Below, one piece after another: positions 35,137 to 47,300 of a stretch of DNA of 64,000 bases. Origin of the DNA: Galbula dea. Lineage: Eukaryota; Chordata; Aves; Piciformes; Galbulidae. Both the position numbers and the translations under genes were made by a program. The stretch lies in the NCBI GenBank assembly GCA_013399015.1, contig VWZX01008936.1, forward strand, positions 5,345,126 through 5,409,125. The letters run 5' to 3'. How positions within the stretch are numbered: position 1 is the first letter of the stretch; the number at the start of each line of letters is the position of its first letter. The notes under the pieces were generated by a model. It had not been told where the DNA came from. It did no database searches and saw only the letters and a program-made list of their open reading frames with translations.

Positions 35137-35929
35137 ACAACATTAGGCTGACAGATGAATGATGCTGCAAGAAGTGATTCTGAAGACATCGTCAAATTAC
35201 TGAGACTCAGTAGATCAAGAACTACTTCTCTTACCCTGAGCCCATATCCCCAATTAAAGTATATATTTATTGGTTTTTTCCTTTCATCTTCTGACCTGAA
35301 AGCACTCTTAATTTCTGTCTCAAAAAGCGATGCAAAATAATTTTGTGTCAGAAACTGTAGATGTAACACACTGCTGTATAGTTGCAACTTTTCTGTTATT
35401 CCTAAGATCTCCCCAGAGGACAAAATTGCATCTTTTCCACAGAAAATGAAGCCATGTCATTAAAAGTGCTTTAGCCCATCACAATCTGTAGTGGCCATAT
35501 GTATTTATGCTAAGAGCTGTTTCTTCTGCACTGGTGGTTATGGTGAGATCTCTCCTCAGATGTGGAACAAATAAGTAACATTGCTCTTTGGTAAGTAAAG
35601 AAGTCTGCCTTTGTGTAGATGTGATCCTCAGTTATGAATTTATTGTGGTGAGGTACAAACTTAATACAAAGTTGTCCAGAAAAAGAAGCACATCAAGTTA
35701 AGGCTTCCAGTTGAGTTCCTTGTGCAATTTAGAAAACTCTTAGGAATAAGAAGAGTCACAGAGATAACTTAGATTTTATTTAAAGCAAGAAATAGATACT
35801 ACATGGATAGCTATTAAAGGGCTAAAGAATAAAAAGCCTATAGTACTTTAACACAGCTATATATAGGCATTTTACAGTTTTTCAGGCAATTGGGTGTACT
35901 ATTCATGTTACCAAGTTTAATTCCATTTA

Positions 35930-35935
35930 AATAAA
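35930..35935 (+). terminator. PRKCE: Possible proximal PRKCE poly(A) signal
   Basis: AATAAA in the context CCATTTAAATAAACC, about 0.8 kb after the stop codon. It would give a shorter 3' UTR. No GT-rich downstream element stands out, so use is uncertain. Confidence 0.3.
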
Positions 35936-36577
35936 CCATTAATGTGATGGCAAGGTTGCAAATGTTTACAGTTAATTCTCCATAAAAAAATAATTATAAA
36001 CATTATAAATTTTCTTTTTCCATTGTAGCTAAGTTGACAGGTAATTTCTTATTTATATTTATTTTCTCAGCAGTGTGTTACTTTTGCACATTTTTACAAA
36101 ACCATAATACTACTGTGTTTGTTGTTTTTATGTTTAAAATCTAAAGAGAAATCTGCTTTTAGAAGACACAAAATAAGGCTACACATGCATTCTGTGGAAG
36201 TGTGTTAAAAAACTGAAGATCAAACATTCACAAACTGACATTATTAAAAGTTGTAAATTGATTTTTTTTTTTGTGTGTATGAATTGAAATGGTAACTCAT
36301 GTGGACAATATTACTAATGTGAAGTTACCTCCTGTAGATATGCTAACAGTGTTATGTACTTATATTTCCAGGAGTACCCTGTGGTTTGTTTTTGGGGTTT
36401 TTTTGTGTACATGTATCACTGAGGTAATTTTATTATCTATTTTACTGGACTGAGTGAGCGGTCATTGGAATCCATTTTGTCGCACATGGATTTCCAGCTG
36501 CACAAAAATATATATACTTGTGATTGGCAAAGTGGCACTAAAGAAGCTTTTTTGCCTTTTTTGTACAGGTGAGATTT

Positions 36578-36585
36578 TGTATATA
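36578..36585 (+). promoter_or_regulatory. Pumilio-like element in the 3' UTR
   Basis: TGTATATA matches the UGUANAUA consensus of PUF-family RNA-binding proteins on the transcribed strand. In AT-rich sequence such 8-mers also arise by chance, so this is only a candidate. Confidence 0.25.
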
Positions 36586-36827
36586 GTGTTTGCTGCAAGG
36601 CCTGTGGAATTCATTGAATATAGAGGTATCAACTGCTGCATGTTCAGGCATACTATTAAAATGTTAGTCTATGAAAGAATAATTATAATAATGTCCATGT
36701 GCAATACTCTTGTATGTGTATTGGTTCAAGTTACTGTCAGAGAGATGAGGTTTTTGTTATAAAAGATGTAGACATATATTAAGCTATACTAAATCTCTTG
36801 TATAGTTCTCTTCGACTCTATTATGAC

Positions 36828-36953
36828 ATGGAAAGAGTTCAAAGGATGTTAAAAGCGGTGGTGGACAAAGAGCGAATCATTGGCTTTAAGAGAGAATCTC
36901 AGTCTCAAGCAGATGAGTTAGTTTGTGTCAGTTTTGCATCTGGCTGCTCATAG
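36828..36953 (+). other. Short open frame in the PRKCE 3' UTR (41 codons), coding status unknown
   Basis: The frame runs from ATG to TAG. It begins MERVQRMLKAVVDKER and continues with a charged stretch (GFKRESQSQADE) and a hydrophobic end. Composition is unlike the Phe/Leu/Lys-rich chance frames common in this window. The surrounding 150 bases retain three CpG. I do not recognise a family. It lies 1.7 kb downstream of the PRKCE stop, so translation would need a separate transcript or reinitiation. A conserved RNA element is at least as likely as a peptide. Confidence 0.2.
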
Positions 36954-37215
36954 CCCATTACTGATGACAATATTCAGTTCCATTTTGTTTTGTTTTTAAA
37001 ACTCAGGTGTAATTATTATATATATTCTTATGATTATTTCAAAATATTAAATATTATGATATATCAATTAATGTGTTGTCTGGCCGACAGGTGTAATAAT
37101 GGATCAAGCCTTTAGTTTAATTTAATTTATCTTCAGTAATCTTTTGTACTGGGAAAAGACTAGCTTCTGGAGCTGAGTACCAGCACAGAAACATCTTAAT
37201 GATTGCATCATCTCA

Positions 37216-37380
37216 ATGTATAAATTTCCTTCTCTTTTAGAAATATATTGCAGAACTGCCCATCGATTTGTGTCTACCACTGGCTCCGTTTATTTCTCAT
37301 CACGGTTAGCTTTTGAGATCCAGGCGAGAACTGATCACAATGCTAGAGCATTCTTTTCCATAGGTGAGCAGACCAGCTAG
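37216..37380 (+). other. Short open frame in the PRKCE 3' UTR (54 codons), coding status unknown
   Basis: The frame runs from ATG to TAG. It begins MYKFPSLLEIYCRTAHRF and ends SIGEQTS. Inside it, 37241-37363 is flanked by a good acceptor-like TTCCTTCTCTTTTAG and a donor-like ATAG|GTGAGC, and this frame stays open through all 123 bases. The segment has four CpG. I recognise no homologue. It could be a chance open frame in conserved 3' UTR, an unannotated internal exon of a downstream transcript, or a decayed exon. Confidence 0.2.
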
Positions 37381-38178
37381 GGAGACAGGTTATCAGATAG
37401 TGCACTACTGTTTGTACAAGAGGCCTTTACACAAAACTCTGAGCATTTATTTTGAAGGAATAAAAGCATCCCCTAAAGCTTTTGTAAGCAAGCTGTGTAC
37501 TCTGTATTCCCATTGCTAACAAGAAGATAATTAGCAAACTTTTGTTATTTCGAGAGGCCTCAGCACCTGCACTGTTTGCTAGGATGCTAAAAGAAAAGTG
37601 AAGGATATAAAAACTTTTGCATGGGCAGATATTTCTTCAATATAAATAGTTAGATCCTCTGCATTGGGTTTACATCAGAAAGTTTGTCTGTTACCTTGAA
37701 CATTTTTTAAAGATAATTCTTAAAAGTGGACATTCTGTTACGTTTCTGCCTGTTCTGTAAAATCTTTCCTGTTCCTTCTTTGTAAAATGAGTGCAAAATG
37801 CCAAAAAATCCCTATTAATAATAATAACTATTATTATAAAGAGTCCATTGTTTCTTAATTTTCCTCCCAAATAGACTTTATTAAAAAGTGTAAACACATT
37901 TTTCTCCATGGGGTGAAAAATAATTCTCTCCAAAAAAGGCTTACAAATTACCTCTTTTTAAATTATGTGCAGAATAGTTCTGGCTAAATATAAAAGGTAT
38001 TCAGTTGGGGGGGAGGGTAGGTTTTTTTTATTGTGAGGATTTCTTTGTACAGAATTTTTTTCTTATGGATGTAATTTGAATCTCTTGCCATTCATTAGTG
38101 TTACTTCATCGTAAACATTATTACTGTGCCAAATGTACTGTACTCAAGAGGATGTGAATGTGTATTGTTTCGGAACCT

Positions 38179-38184
38179 AATAAA
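38179..38184 (+). terminator. PRKCE: Poly(A) signal AATAAA, proposed main distal PRKCE signal
   Basis: Canonical AATAAA in the context GGAACCTAATAAATACAATG. Cleavage would fall at roughly 38195-38205, just before or within a T-rich run (ATATTTTTTCCCCC). It is the last canonical signal before sequence that looks like ordinary intergenic DNA. Confidence 0.6.
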
Positions 38185-38205
38185 TACAATGATGTTAAAT
38201 CATAT

Positions 38206-40300
38206 TTTTTCCCCCAAGTTTTCCTGCCTATTTCCTAATGAGGAAGAAAGATGAAGGATCAATATTCTTCCTGTTCCAGGTTTTGCCATGAGTGTCTCTT
38301 TCAGGTGTGGACATTCTATAAAGGAAGAGTTTTCTAACAAGCCTCATCTGTGAAGCATTAAACACTCCAAGAGAAACAAAGGTAACATGAACACTGCTTA
38401 CCTTGAGCAACCTAACATTTCCATCCAAAGCACAAGGTGGGTGAGTTTGCAGACTTTTCCTGCTTGCCAGCGGTGTAATAGTTGCTGAATTCTGACTGAT
38501 CCCAGCATTCTGCTTAGCTGCATTGTTAGAACTCAGTTCAGTAGAGGACTGTGTACAAACACGTGACACTGCTTTAGTCTTTAATTGGATTGATTAGAGG
38601 GATTAATAGTATGCATAAGTTTGAGTCAGTAAGGTCATAGAGCTTATTAAATGATTTATTTACCTTAATCTGTCAATATGACATTGTCTGAAATATTTCA
38701 GTATTTCATGATGTTTCAGTTTGCACCTTAAATACTTTCCATTCTCATGGTCTAAAATTCTTAAGTTCTGTTTGAGTAGATCAGCTATTGGCATACTCAG
38801 GCAGTAATTCCAGTTAACAATCTCTAATTAGAATACTTAGCTAGCAAGTAAACTACATAGCGTTTAAAAGAAACAAAACAAAACAAAATTGAAGAGTGTT
38901 TTCTGTTCAAATTGCAGCTTTTACATAAACCTTCACTTTTTTTTCCTTCATGCTGAGTCTTCTCAAAGTCACTGAACCTGTTTGGTGCTTATGAGCATAT
39001 TCTAAATCTTGTATGTTGACAGCATTAACATAAATTTGTCACAGATTTTAACAGTTAAACAACTATGTAACATCTTGATTTTCTGGGTGTGTAAAAGCAT
39101 AAGAAGAGCTTAACCATCATCTTATAAACAATAAGTGTCACTGGTCCCTAGGTACATCAATCCATATCATGTTTTCTCTGTGTGCTGTAACTGATATCTA
39201 TTGAGAAGGGGTTTTATCATTGCTGATGTACTGCAAATTTTGGAAAGACATCAGTCTTTTGAAGAGGAAGGAGTTGCAGGTTGATTGACTGTCTGTGCTG
39301 TAAATGTGGTACTAAAAGCCTAGGGGAGAGAGTTTCAGCATGTATCTGTCTGCTTCTGTGGCCTTCCACATAGGGAACATTAGATCACTTTACAGTTACA
39401 AATGTTTTTAGCCTCCTAGTAGTTTGGTCAGGTGTATGAATAAATCAATATGATAAGCACCTAAACAAACATCAAAATCAGAATAATTATCCAAAAGTAA
39501 ATTGAAGCATTGAATAAGTTGACATATCCTAGCTCAAAAAAGCTACAGATGTTCAATTTTGGTCTTCATCTGTTTGTACTGTTGGAGCAGAGGAGTTTTT
39601 TAATTCAGAATACGTGGGGTGAACATGCCTTATCCTAGGCATGAGGAGAAAATGAGAATGAATTAGATCAGAGTGGACCTTTCTTAGGAACAAGAAACTT
39701 GTTCTGAATAACATAAATAATCAAAAGAAGGTGTGAGCAGACATACTAGGGCAAAGCAAGCATTGCTCAGATCGGGTATCCTGCTCTTGGCAATTGTCAG
39801 GAGCTTAAGCAGTAATGTTCTGATTAGAAATCAAGGAGTCATCTTTGATTGTAGCTATAAAAGTAAAATAAATAGAAACTACCTGTGGAAAAAGCTGAAG
39901 GCAAGAAAGCATGAAATAGTATTCTGCCTACAGCAGTTTGACTCCAGGAGAGGGTCATATCTTTATTATATCTAATATCTCTGAATTAACTTTCTTCTGA
40001 TTAATGAGTTTTTGGATGATGCCAACTTCTGGCATGCAAAACATTTTTTTGGGGAGGAGCTACACAGCTCGAGTAATCTTTATGTTAAAAATTACCTCTT
40101 TTTGTTTATTCTAACTCAATCATAGTTCCATTCTATGCTGTCTGGGTCTTTCTTTGAAAGAGAATAAATAGTCATTTACTACATGCCACTCAGAATTTTC
40201 TAGGTCACTGATACATCCTTCATCAGCCAGTTCTCATTCAGACTGAAAACTCTTCCCGTCTATAAAAAGGCTTCATAAAGACACATCCAATATTTTTAGT
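38206..40300. other. Intergenic DNA downstream of PRKCE
   Basis: I see no gene here. The segment is AT-rich and CpG-poor, with a small AAACAAAACAAAACAAAA tract at 38869-38889. The longest frames (about 80-113 codons) are on either strand, without a family resemblance or splice context, and look like chance. Confidence 0.75.
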
Positions 40301-40329
40301 CACCTATGTCAACTTTCTCTGAATCTTTG

Positions 40330-40870
40330 TAGTTCTACTCTGTCCCTTTTGAACACATGGAGTAGAATGACATGTAATATTCAGTATGTGGATTATTCAG
40401 CAGCATGGATCATTACAGTGACTAGTGTGTTCTATTGTTTTTCTGTTACATTTTTACATCCTTTTGTTTAACCCAAGTTTGTTCCCAATTCCTTCACAGG
40501 CCTTCCCAGATTAGTGTCAGTTATAAATCTAATATGTATGGTCTCTAATAGATTGTCATGTTTTAAAGAAAATAGGTTCTGTGCAGGACATAGTGAAAAG
40601 AGCTTAAATAGGAATTTAAGCAGTGCAAAATGCTGCCTCAGGGCAGGCTTCCATTTTAGCAGCAAGCCTTTGATGGTTACCTTCTTGATATGGTTTTGTA
40701 ACCCCTATATATAGCTATGTTTAGACTTTTTCCTGAGCTCGTTTAATAGAACACTGCATGCAACAAGTGTTTTTCCAAAATCAAGATACTTGACATGCTC
40801 TACTCCCCTCCTATCAATACAGGCTCTTACTATGTTCTTGAATATCCCTTCTTTTGACACATTAGCTACA
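40330..40870 (-). repeat. Ancient CR1-like LINE fragment, antisense
   Basis: Read on + there is TAGTTCTACTCTGTCCC, then a region like ACATGTAATATTCAGTATGTGG (the '...ACACAGTATTCCAGGTGTGG' landmark), and near the end AAAATCAAGATACTTGACAT followed by CTACTCCCCTCCTATC. That last pair corresponds to the well-known antisense CR1/L3 phrases about 'AAAGTCAAGATATATCAC' and 'TCTACCGCTTCCCCC'. The landmarks come in the right order and at about the right distance. Divergence is high, so this is an old insertion and its edges are approximate. Confidence 0.5.
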
Positions 40871-43800
40871 GTGAAGGGGAGAAAGATAAACGTTTTCTTA
40901 GCACATATGGAAACTGTATGTATGTGCCAAAATAGTTTCCACTCCATCATTCCTTTTACCTCATCATTGCTGTGGAAGTAGGAGATAAGAGCAGCAGTCT
41001 GAGGTGGAACACAAGTTGCCACTATAAACATTGTGAAATAATTATGCAAGACTGTCCAAAATTTGGAAAAGCATTAAAGAACTTTCACATTGGTACACAG
41101 ATGTTTAATCCTTAGAAAAAAATCAGTTCAGAGGAAAGTCAGTGACCTGGAGTCTATTGCTGATTTGGACACTGGATTGAGAACTGAATTGAGCGTTGCA
41201 TACGTTTGTCATCACCATTCAGTACCACTAGTTTGATCTAGTGTCTTACGTACTACAGGAGGTAGCACAAGCATGAGACTAAATCTGCATCTCATTTCTC
41301 ATTTCTGCTAAGACAAAACATTTCCCAAAGCTGCTGTGCACTCAGGATTGGTTCCACAAGGGGGAAAGTAAAGAAGATGTTGTTAGGTTAGTTTGGTCAG
41401 CTTATGAAGGTGTACCCTTGACAACCTTTTGTGAGTAAGCCAGATATTCCTTGAGTGATAAAATACATCCCTGCTCAGATATGTACATCAGATGGTGACA
41501 GTTACAGCGAGGGAGAAACTGAAATAGCAACGTGAAGAAGTGCACCTGAATGTCAGAAATGCACGTCTTACTTGCACTTTCATGCAGAAAAATGTGAGAA
41601 CAGTTGCCAAAGCAACCTCCTGTTTTCATTGACATGAGTGGCATGGAGCCTGAAACTTCAAAATTGTGCAAAGGGAGAGACACTATCATGACAATTTTAC
41701 AACTCAGCAAACTGGAACTAGGCACTGCGAGGACAATTTGCTTCAGGTTCTGTAAGTATGAAATCAGCAGAACTGCTAGGAAGAGAGCATGGATGTTCAG
41801 CTACTCAGTGCTCTCGCTGTACTGGTGTTTCTGAGCACAAGGTCTTTTCAAACTATGCTTCATTAAATGCCTGCTGGTGACCTCCCATGAAAGGTCTTCA
41901 TTGCTTCTTGAGTCCCCTTCATTCCTCTTTCCAGTTGCTAAACCAAAAGACAGACAAGTTGGGTGCGATCAGATGCAGAAGTTGATGCATAAAGGTGATG
42001 GATTTTTTAGTTTTACAATGGGACAAGTTTTTTATTGAAACATGGTCACACCCAGGCAAGGTTTGAGGACCTCTGTGTTCTAGGAAACCTATTTACTCAG
42101 TCTTTGGTACATCAAAAAAGAACATTTTGTTTTGATTTTTGGTTAATGAACAGTGAGAAGTAGGCAAAGATATCAGGCTCATAGAGGCACATTTTTCTAA
42201 ATAATGATATTGTTGATTAAGGTGAGCAGAATGAGGGTCAAAAAGATTATGCAGATCTCACTTAGGTAAATGTTTGTTAGGATGGGGATCACTGTCCTGT
42301 TTATAAGCAAAATCAAGACCTTTAAACTTTTTGGCATAATGTGGAGACATTTTTTTCTTTGATTGAATGATGTGCTAACCCCTTACATGCTAGTGCATTC
42401 TTTTTATCCTTCTGTAATGGGTATGAGCTGAACATCCTAGATCGTGCGTTCTGCTGTTATGAGGCCTGTTTATGGTTTATAATGTTGCTCTACTGAAGTG
42501 CAGAGTTGTTTGAAATCCCTCAAACACTACCTCCTAGCTGCTGAAGTGAGGCCCTGGGTAACCCCAAGATCAGTCCTCCAAGAGTGCAAGAATGTCTCTG
42601 AAAAACTGGTGTTCTAGAGCACATTTTCTCCATACTTTTCCAACCCCAAATATAGGTCCAGCTTTTTCAGCAGCTTTCACCACAAAACTCTATGTTTGGG
42701 CACTCTGAAATACAGTCTCTGACATGGATTCTCATTTAAAGCATCTCTGGTCACAGAGACAGTCTGCTGAAATCATCAGTGCATTCAGTCTACCAAACAC
42801 GGGCCATAAAGTGCTGATCCGAAGTCCACGTTACAGTGAGTCCTTAATATTGTTACTTGTGTTGCCATCTTGCACTGTAGATGGGAGATTACTGTGACAC
42901 TTCCTCCTACTGCACATCAGTGCTGGCTTGGTCAGGCAGCAGCTGGACATACATCGACTTCAGTGGGAGAAGAAGTGGAAAACTGTGCAGAACACTGTTA
43001 CTCTGACAAGTTGAAGAGCTAAACAAGCAGCATGAAACCATCAGTCTTTAATACTACCAGAGAAATCTCCTTCCTCCAGGACTCAACTAACATACAACAT
43101 CCCTGCTGAAAGCCTTCTGAGAGGCCCATACCAAGAGGTGAACTGTCAAGATGGTCATCTCAGTCACATTATTCCTTTTCTCATTTGCTTGCTCAGGTAT
43201 AAAAGTAACACACTGCAGGAGCATTTTGCAGTGTATAATAGTGATTCCACCACGTATTTGGCTGACAAACTGAGAGAGAATCTCCTTCAAGACTTCAAAT
43301 ATGAGGGCTTTACTGATATTTTTGTTCTGGTTAATTTTCTTGCCTGTGTTGGGAGAAGAGTCTGGGTGATGAAGAGGAGTGGAAAGTATTCATTTTCGTT
43401 TTCTGAGATGTCTAGCAGTAATTTGAACCACCCACACAGCTGAACAAGTTGATTTCAGAGTAAAGGAGGTTATCAGCACCAATAAAAAAAAGCAGTGGCC
43501 TTATAGTTTGCACATTATGCATGGGCAAAAAATCTCCTGGTATATCACTTCTCTGCAAACTGAAAGTATTTCTATAACCTCTGCCCCAGCTTGTAAACAG
43601 CAGATTCCAGGAATTCTGCTGGAAACCATACATTACTAAGGCAAAATTGTACTTAGCAATAAACATGCTTTCCTCAGTGAAAGAATCTGGAAGTGGAAGA
43701 ATGCAAGACCTTGAGATGCACTGCTGATTGTGGGGAAACTGCTGAGTCCACCTCCTGCCTAACAGCTGGGAAAACACCCACCCTTGCTGAGTGCCCAGTG

Positions 43801-44303
43801 GAAATATGTAAAGCAGACATGGCTGTTGTGCGTGAGCACCTCGTTAACACGCTATCAGGCGTTCGCAGGCAGTGGCTGTGCAGCGCCAGAAGCGAGCAGA
43901 CATGTGATTGAAGCTTGGTCTGGCATGAAACGGGAAGTCGTTGGAGGAGTTCAAAGAGCTGGGTGGAAGGACAGGATGGTTATTTTAATGGCAGCAGGAG
44001 CAAGTAGGTGAGAATGGGAAAGACAGAAAACACGGCAGCAGTCCAAAATGAAAAATCCCCTTGGAATGGGAGAGGTTTCCAGTGATCAAGGAGAGCCATG
44101 AGAGGACTGCTGAAAGGCGATCAAGGGAGGAAACTTGAATCTTGGACAGAAGCTAAGTGTAGTAAAGAACAAGAAGAATTCAAAGGAGATATCTGTGCTT
44201 CAAAGACATTATGCCCAACCTACTTTTCAAATAGCTAGCATGGGTACCATTACTTCAGCGGTTACTGGTAGATCAAGCTGCCAACAGGGGTACTTTGCAA
44301 AAT
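40871..44303. other. Intergenic DNA, no gene seen
   Basis: There are no convincing exons. Open frames at 41402-41834 and 43087-43777 overlap on both strands and show no family resemblance. A cluster of CpG at 43826-43945 is listed as its own entry. The remainder holds nothing I can name. Confidence 0.7.
43826..43945. promoter_or_regulatory. CpG-retaining patch, candidate regulatory element
   Basis: Nine CpG occur in about 120 bases (within TGCGTGAGC, CTCGTTAACACGC, GGCGTTCGC, AGCGCCAGAAGCGAGC, AAACGGGAAGTCGTTGG). Kilobases of flank average only a few per kilobase. A GCGTG core, shared by HIF/ARNT and AHR-type sites, lies at 43830-43834. Two frames are open across it, which I judge to be chance. 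It could be an enhancer, a small unmethylated island, or part of a younger repeat I do not recognise. Confidence 0.3.
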
Positions 44304-44351
44304 CTTTTTCTTTGGGGTGTTTTTTTGTTGGGGTTTTGGGGGGTTTTTTTA
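44304..44351. repeat. T/G-rich low-complexity tract
   Basis: T-runs alternate with G-runs (GGGGTGTTTTTTTGTTGGGG, then TTTTGGGGGG and seven T). There are only three G-runs of four or more, so a canonical four-run quadruplex is not formed within short loops. Confidence 0.65.
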
Positions 44352-47300
44352 GCCCATGAGGTCTGTGTGTTTGTAGGGTGCTGCAATAGTTAAGCCAGCC
44401 TGCCAGCCTGTGGTGGCTAAAAGAGGGGGTGATCCTGTCCATCCCTCCCTGCCTTCAGCCATGTGATCCCAACTTTGTGGGCACTGTATGCTGGGATTCA
44501 AGTGTGTTGGATGCTCTACTCCGTTCCTCCTCTCTGCTTATCAGTTCCCTGAAACACTCTTATGGGAAATGGTGCAGGTCAGCACCCACTCTCTTATTTA
44601 CAATGTGTAGAGCCTGTTTAGCACACTCCACTGCACAAAGAGGGCAGTCTCCCTTCCTGCCTCTTGGAGTTTCCTGTTCACACTGTTAGCTTTGTGCTGG
44701 CTCTAAGCAACTGCCTGACCTGTTTTGAGGCAATCCAGCTTGCTAACACTGATAGTAAACAACTCAACTTATTTCATTAGTCAGTTCTTTGCCACTTTAG
44801 AAGGTTGAACTAGTTCATAAAAGGGTCAGGTTCATGCTGGACAACTGAAAGCAAGTGGTGTGGTTGTGGAACTGGGAGTGGCAAGGTGGGAGAAAGAGAA
44901 AAGATTGATCTTTGGGCTGACAAGGGCGGGCAATTCATTTCAGGCCACCTTACCACTTCTTGACTAAACAGGCTCATCATCATTGCAAAGGTGAGAAATA
45001 ACTAAAGGACAACCCTGTGCTGCAGAAAACCATGCTGATGAATCAGTGGGGTGTTGTCCTGTCTTGGAATCGGTGCTGGTCAAATGCAGGCATGGTGAAT
45101 TTAGAGGATGCAGTTGTTGAAAATGTAGCAGTTCAAATGAAGTGATTCAAATGAGGTATAAAATTAAGCTTTTGAAAGGTGGGCTTTAAAAACAGCACTA
45201 ACAAAAAAGCCCACAGTTTTCAGGGGAAATTTGATGAAGAATTGAGATAAAATACAAAAGTTAAAGTGACTCGTTTAAGAAAAGTAAGGGAAGAATTGCC
45301 TGTGATTCCAGCCAAGAACGTCTTGTTCTCAGGCAAGCAGCCTACATTACCTCTAGGGCTGAACAGCAGCTACTCTTCCTACTCAGACATGAACAACATC
45401 ACCCAACTGGGTATGGCTTACTAGCATATTCCCTGGAGCCTGCACGCTTGGACCAGAATCCAGAGTTATACTAGGGACACATTCCTGCTGCACTTACTAG
45501 TCTCCTGAAATAATCCTATAGGCTTACAGAAATAGTACTTATCAGCACCCACTCTCCTACTTGTTGGATGTGGAAAGTAATAAATTATGGGGCTGATGGA
45601 ACTGTATCATTTTAATAAAGAGGTTTTGTGATTGGGTGTTTTTACAAACAGATATGCTTGGATTAATCCTCTAGGATGCAGACCCCAGGGACTTCAGGCA
45701 GTTATTGTTGATCATCAGTTTGTACCTCTGCAGCAATATTCAAAGAACTGAGTTTACTTAGTATTTCACTGCAAGAGCTGATGAACCAGCAGTGGCTTTG
45801 GTGAAACTTATCTTTGTTTCTGTGATTACCATGAACTGGGATAGTGATTTACCAGCCCTTTCCAAGCCATCAGCTCACAGCTCTGCTGCAGCCACACCTA
45901 GGGCAATGTTGGGAAGTTCAGTCCAATTGTTTAAAGCAAGAGAACTGTGAGCCTGGTCTGTGAGGTTCACAGCATCCTCAGGTCTCAGGAGGAAACAGAG
46001 TACTCAAGTTGACTGGAGTGGAGGCATGCAAGATGTGAAATTCAGTACTTCAAAAAGCCCTGCAAAAATGCTAAGCTATTTGCAGCCCATTCTCCTCAGT
46101 AATGTGGAAATTCAAAAGTTACCTAGTAGAAGCATTCTCTCTATTTTGTGTATGACTTGCACTGGCTTTATTCAATTTCTGGCTATTTTCCCCCTGAAGT
46201 TGTTAATTTCTTCTCTTTCCAACCTAATTTTGTCTCTTCTCTCATCTTTCTTTTTTTCTTTTTCTCCAGTTCATGTCAACAGCTGGAGATTGAGCTGCTG
46301 GGTGAGATTTGTTCCTACAGAGGACAGTTTTAGCCGTTGACCCAGTGCCTGCTGTGACTTTGGCTAAGATAATACAGTTCATTCACAGCAGGAGCAGAGA
46401 AGGAGTTGTTTCATTACGGGAGCGCAGAGCAGTGATCAGACCACCAACTCTGTATACAAACACAGAACACTAGTTACTCAGTAGCCAATGTGTAATAGAG
46501 GTGGAAGGCTGGGTGAATTTCCTTGGCTACTCACCTCTGTAAAAAAGGAACCTGACAGAATGAACATCCAACAATGTGCTTTGAAAGTTCCAAAACTTGT
46601 GATCCAACTGTTGAGTTCATATCACCCAGACTAAATCACAGCTCTTCTAGCCTGCAAAATGATACCAGGCTCAGACTGAGTGAAAAGTGTTGCTTCAGAC
46701 TCCAGAAACAGTGCAATAATTCATCTCTTTGCTTTAGAAAAATGTTTTAATGGGTATGAACACTGACCTAAAGAAAATGCTGGCATTCTGCCCTGTTTTG
46801 CTACCTCACACCTATTTTCTTCCCCAAAATCCCTTTTGCTCCTCACTGCAAAAAGTTAAAGGAAACAGATTTACTAAAGTTATAATCTTGCATGTGAGCC
46901 AGCCAGTTTTCATGGTTTTGTCGTCAATAGCATGTGCTCTTGGAATGCACCACTTTGGATATCAGAGATTTGATGAGAAGGCTAATGGGTGTTCTGAGCA
47001 GCAACGTTTGTCCCTCAGTTTCCTTTGAAAGCTCATTTCCACGTACAATAAAAGTAGCCATACACTTTTGTGCAGGATACCCACAATGAGTGATTATAAG
47101 TGAAAGGAACTGCTGATTCACTTTGTCATCTTCTGTCACAGAGGCCCAATGACCAAACACTAATCAACTCCTTGAAATCTTTTTCAAAGTAGATCTGTGC
47201 AAACAGGGGGAAAAAAATACTCCAAATGCTTTGTGGTTCTGTCAACAGCTGCTGTGACTACTGATCAGTCCTCTGCTGCTCTTTGGAGATGAGAAATATG

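Larger units (their letters stand above)
35137..38200 (+). other. PRKCE: PRKCE 3' UTR (probable, about 3.06 kb)
   Basis: This follows the TAG stop without any splice junction that I need to invoke. It is AT-rich, with several possible poly(A) signals: ATTAAA at about 35459, AATAAA at 35930-35935 and about 37459, and AATAAA at 38179-38184. I place the end just after the last because the preceding 100 bases (from about 38095) look less decayed than the flank and the signal is followed by a T-rich run; this is inference. Patches at 36800-36950 and 37216-37380 keep more CpG than the surroundings and hold short open frames, listed separately. A Pumilio-like TGTATATA occurs at 36578-36585. Confidence 0.7.

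Noticed and set aside
43412..44011. Overlapping frames of 72-121 codons on both strands around the CpG patch
   Set aside because: Three overlapping frames in different registers, none with a known domain. Absence of stops is better explained by the locally higher GC.
45960..46340. 126-codon + strand frame, the longest in the window
   Set aside because: No domain, signal or family is visible, and the second half comes from a polypyrimidine run giving Ser/Phe/Leu. No start or splice context supports it.
46490..46555. Possible MIR core (GAATTTCCTTGGCTACTCACCTCTGTAAAAAAGG)
   Set aside because: Similarity is limited to one short phrase, too weak against chance.
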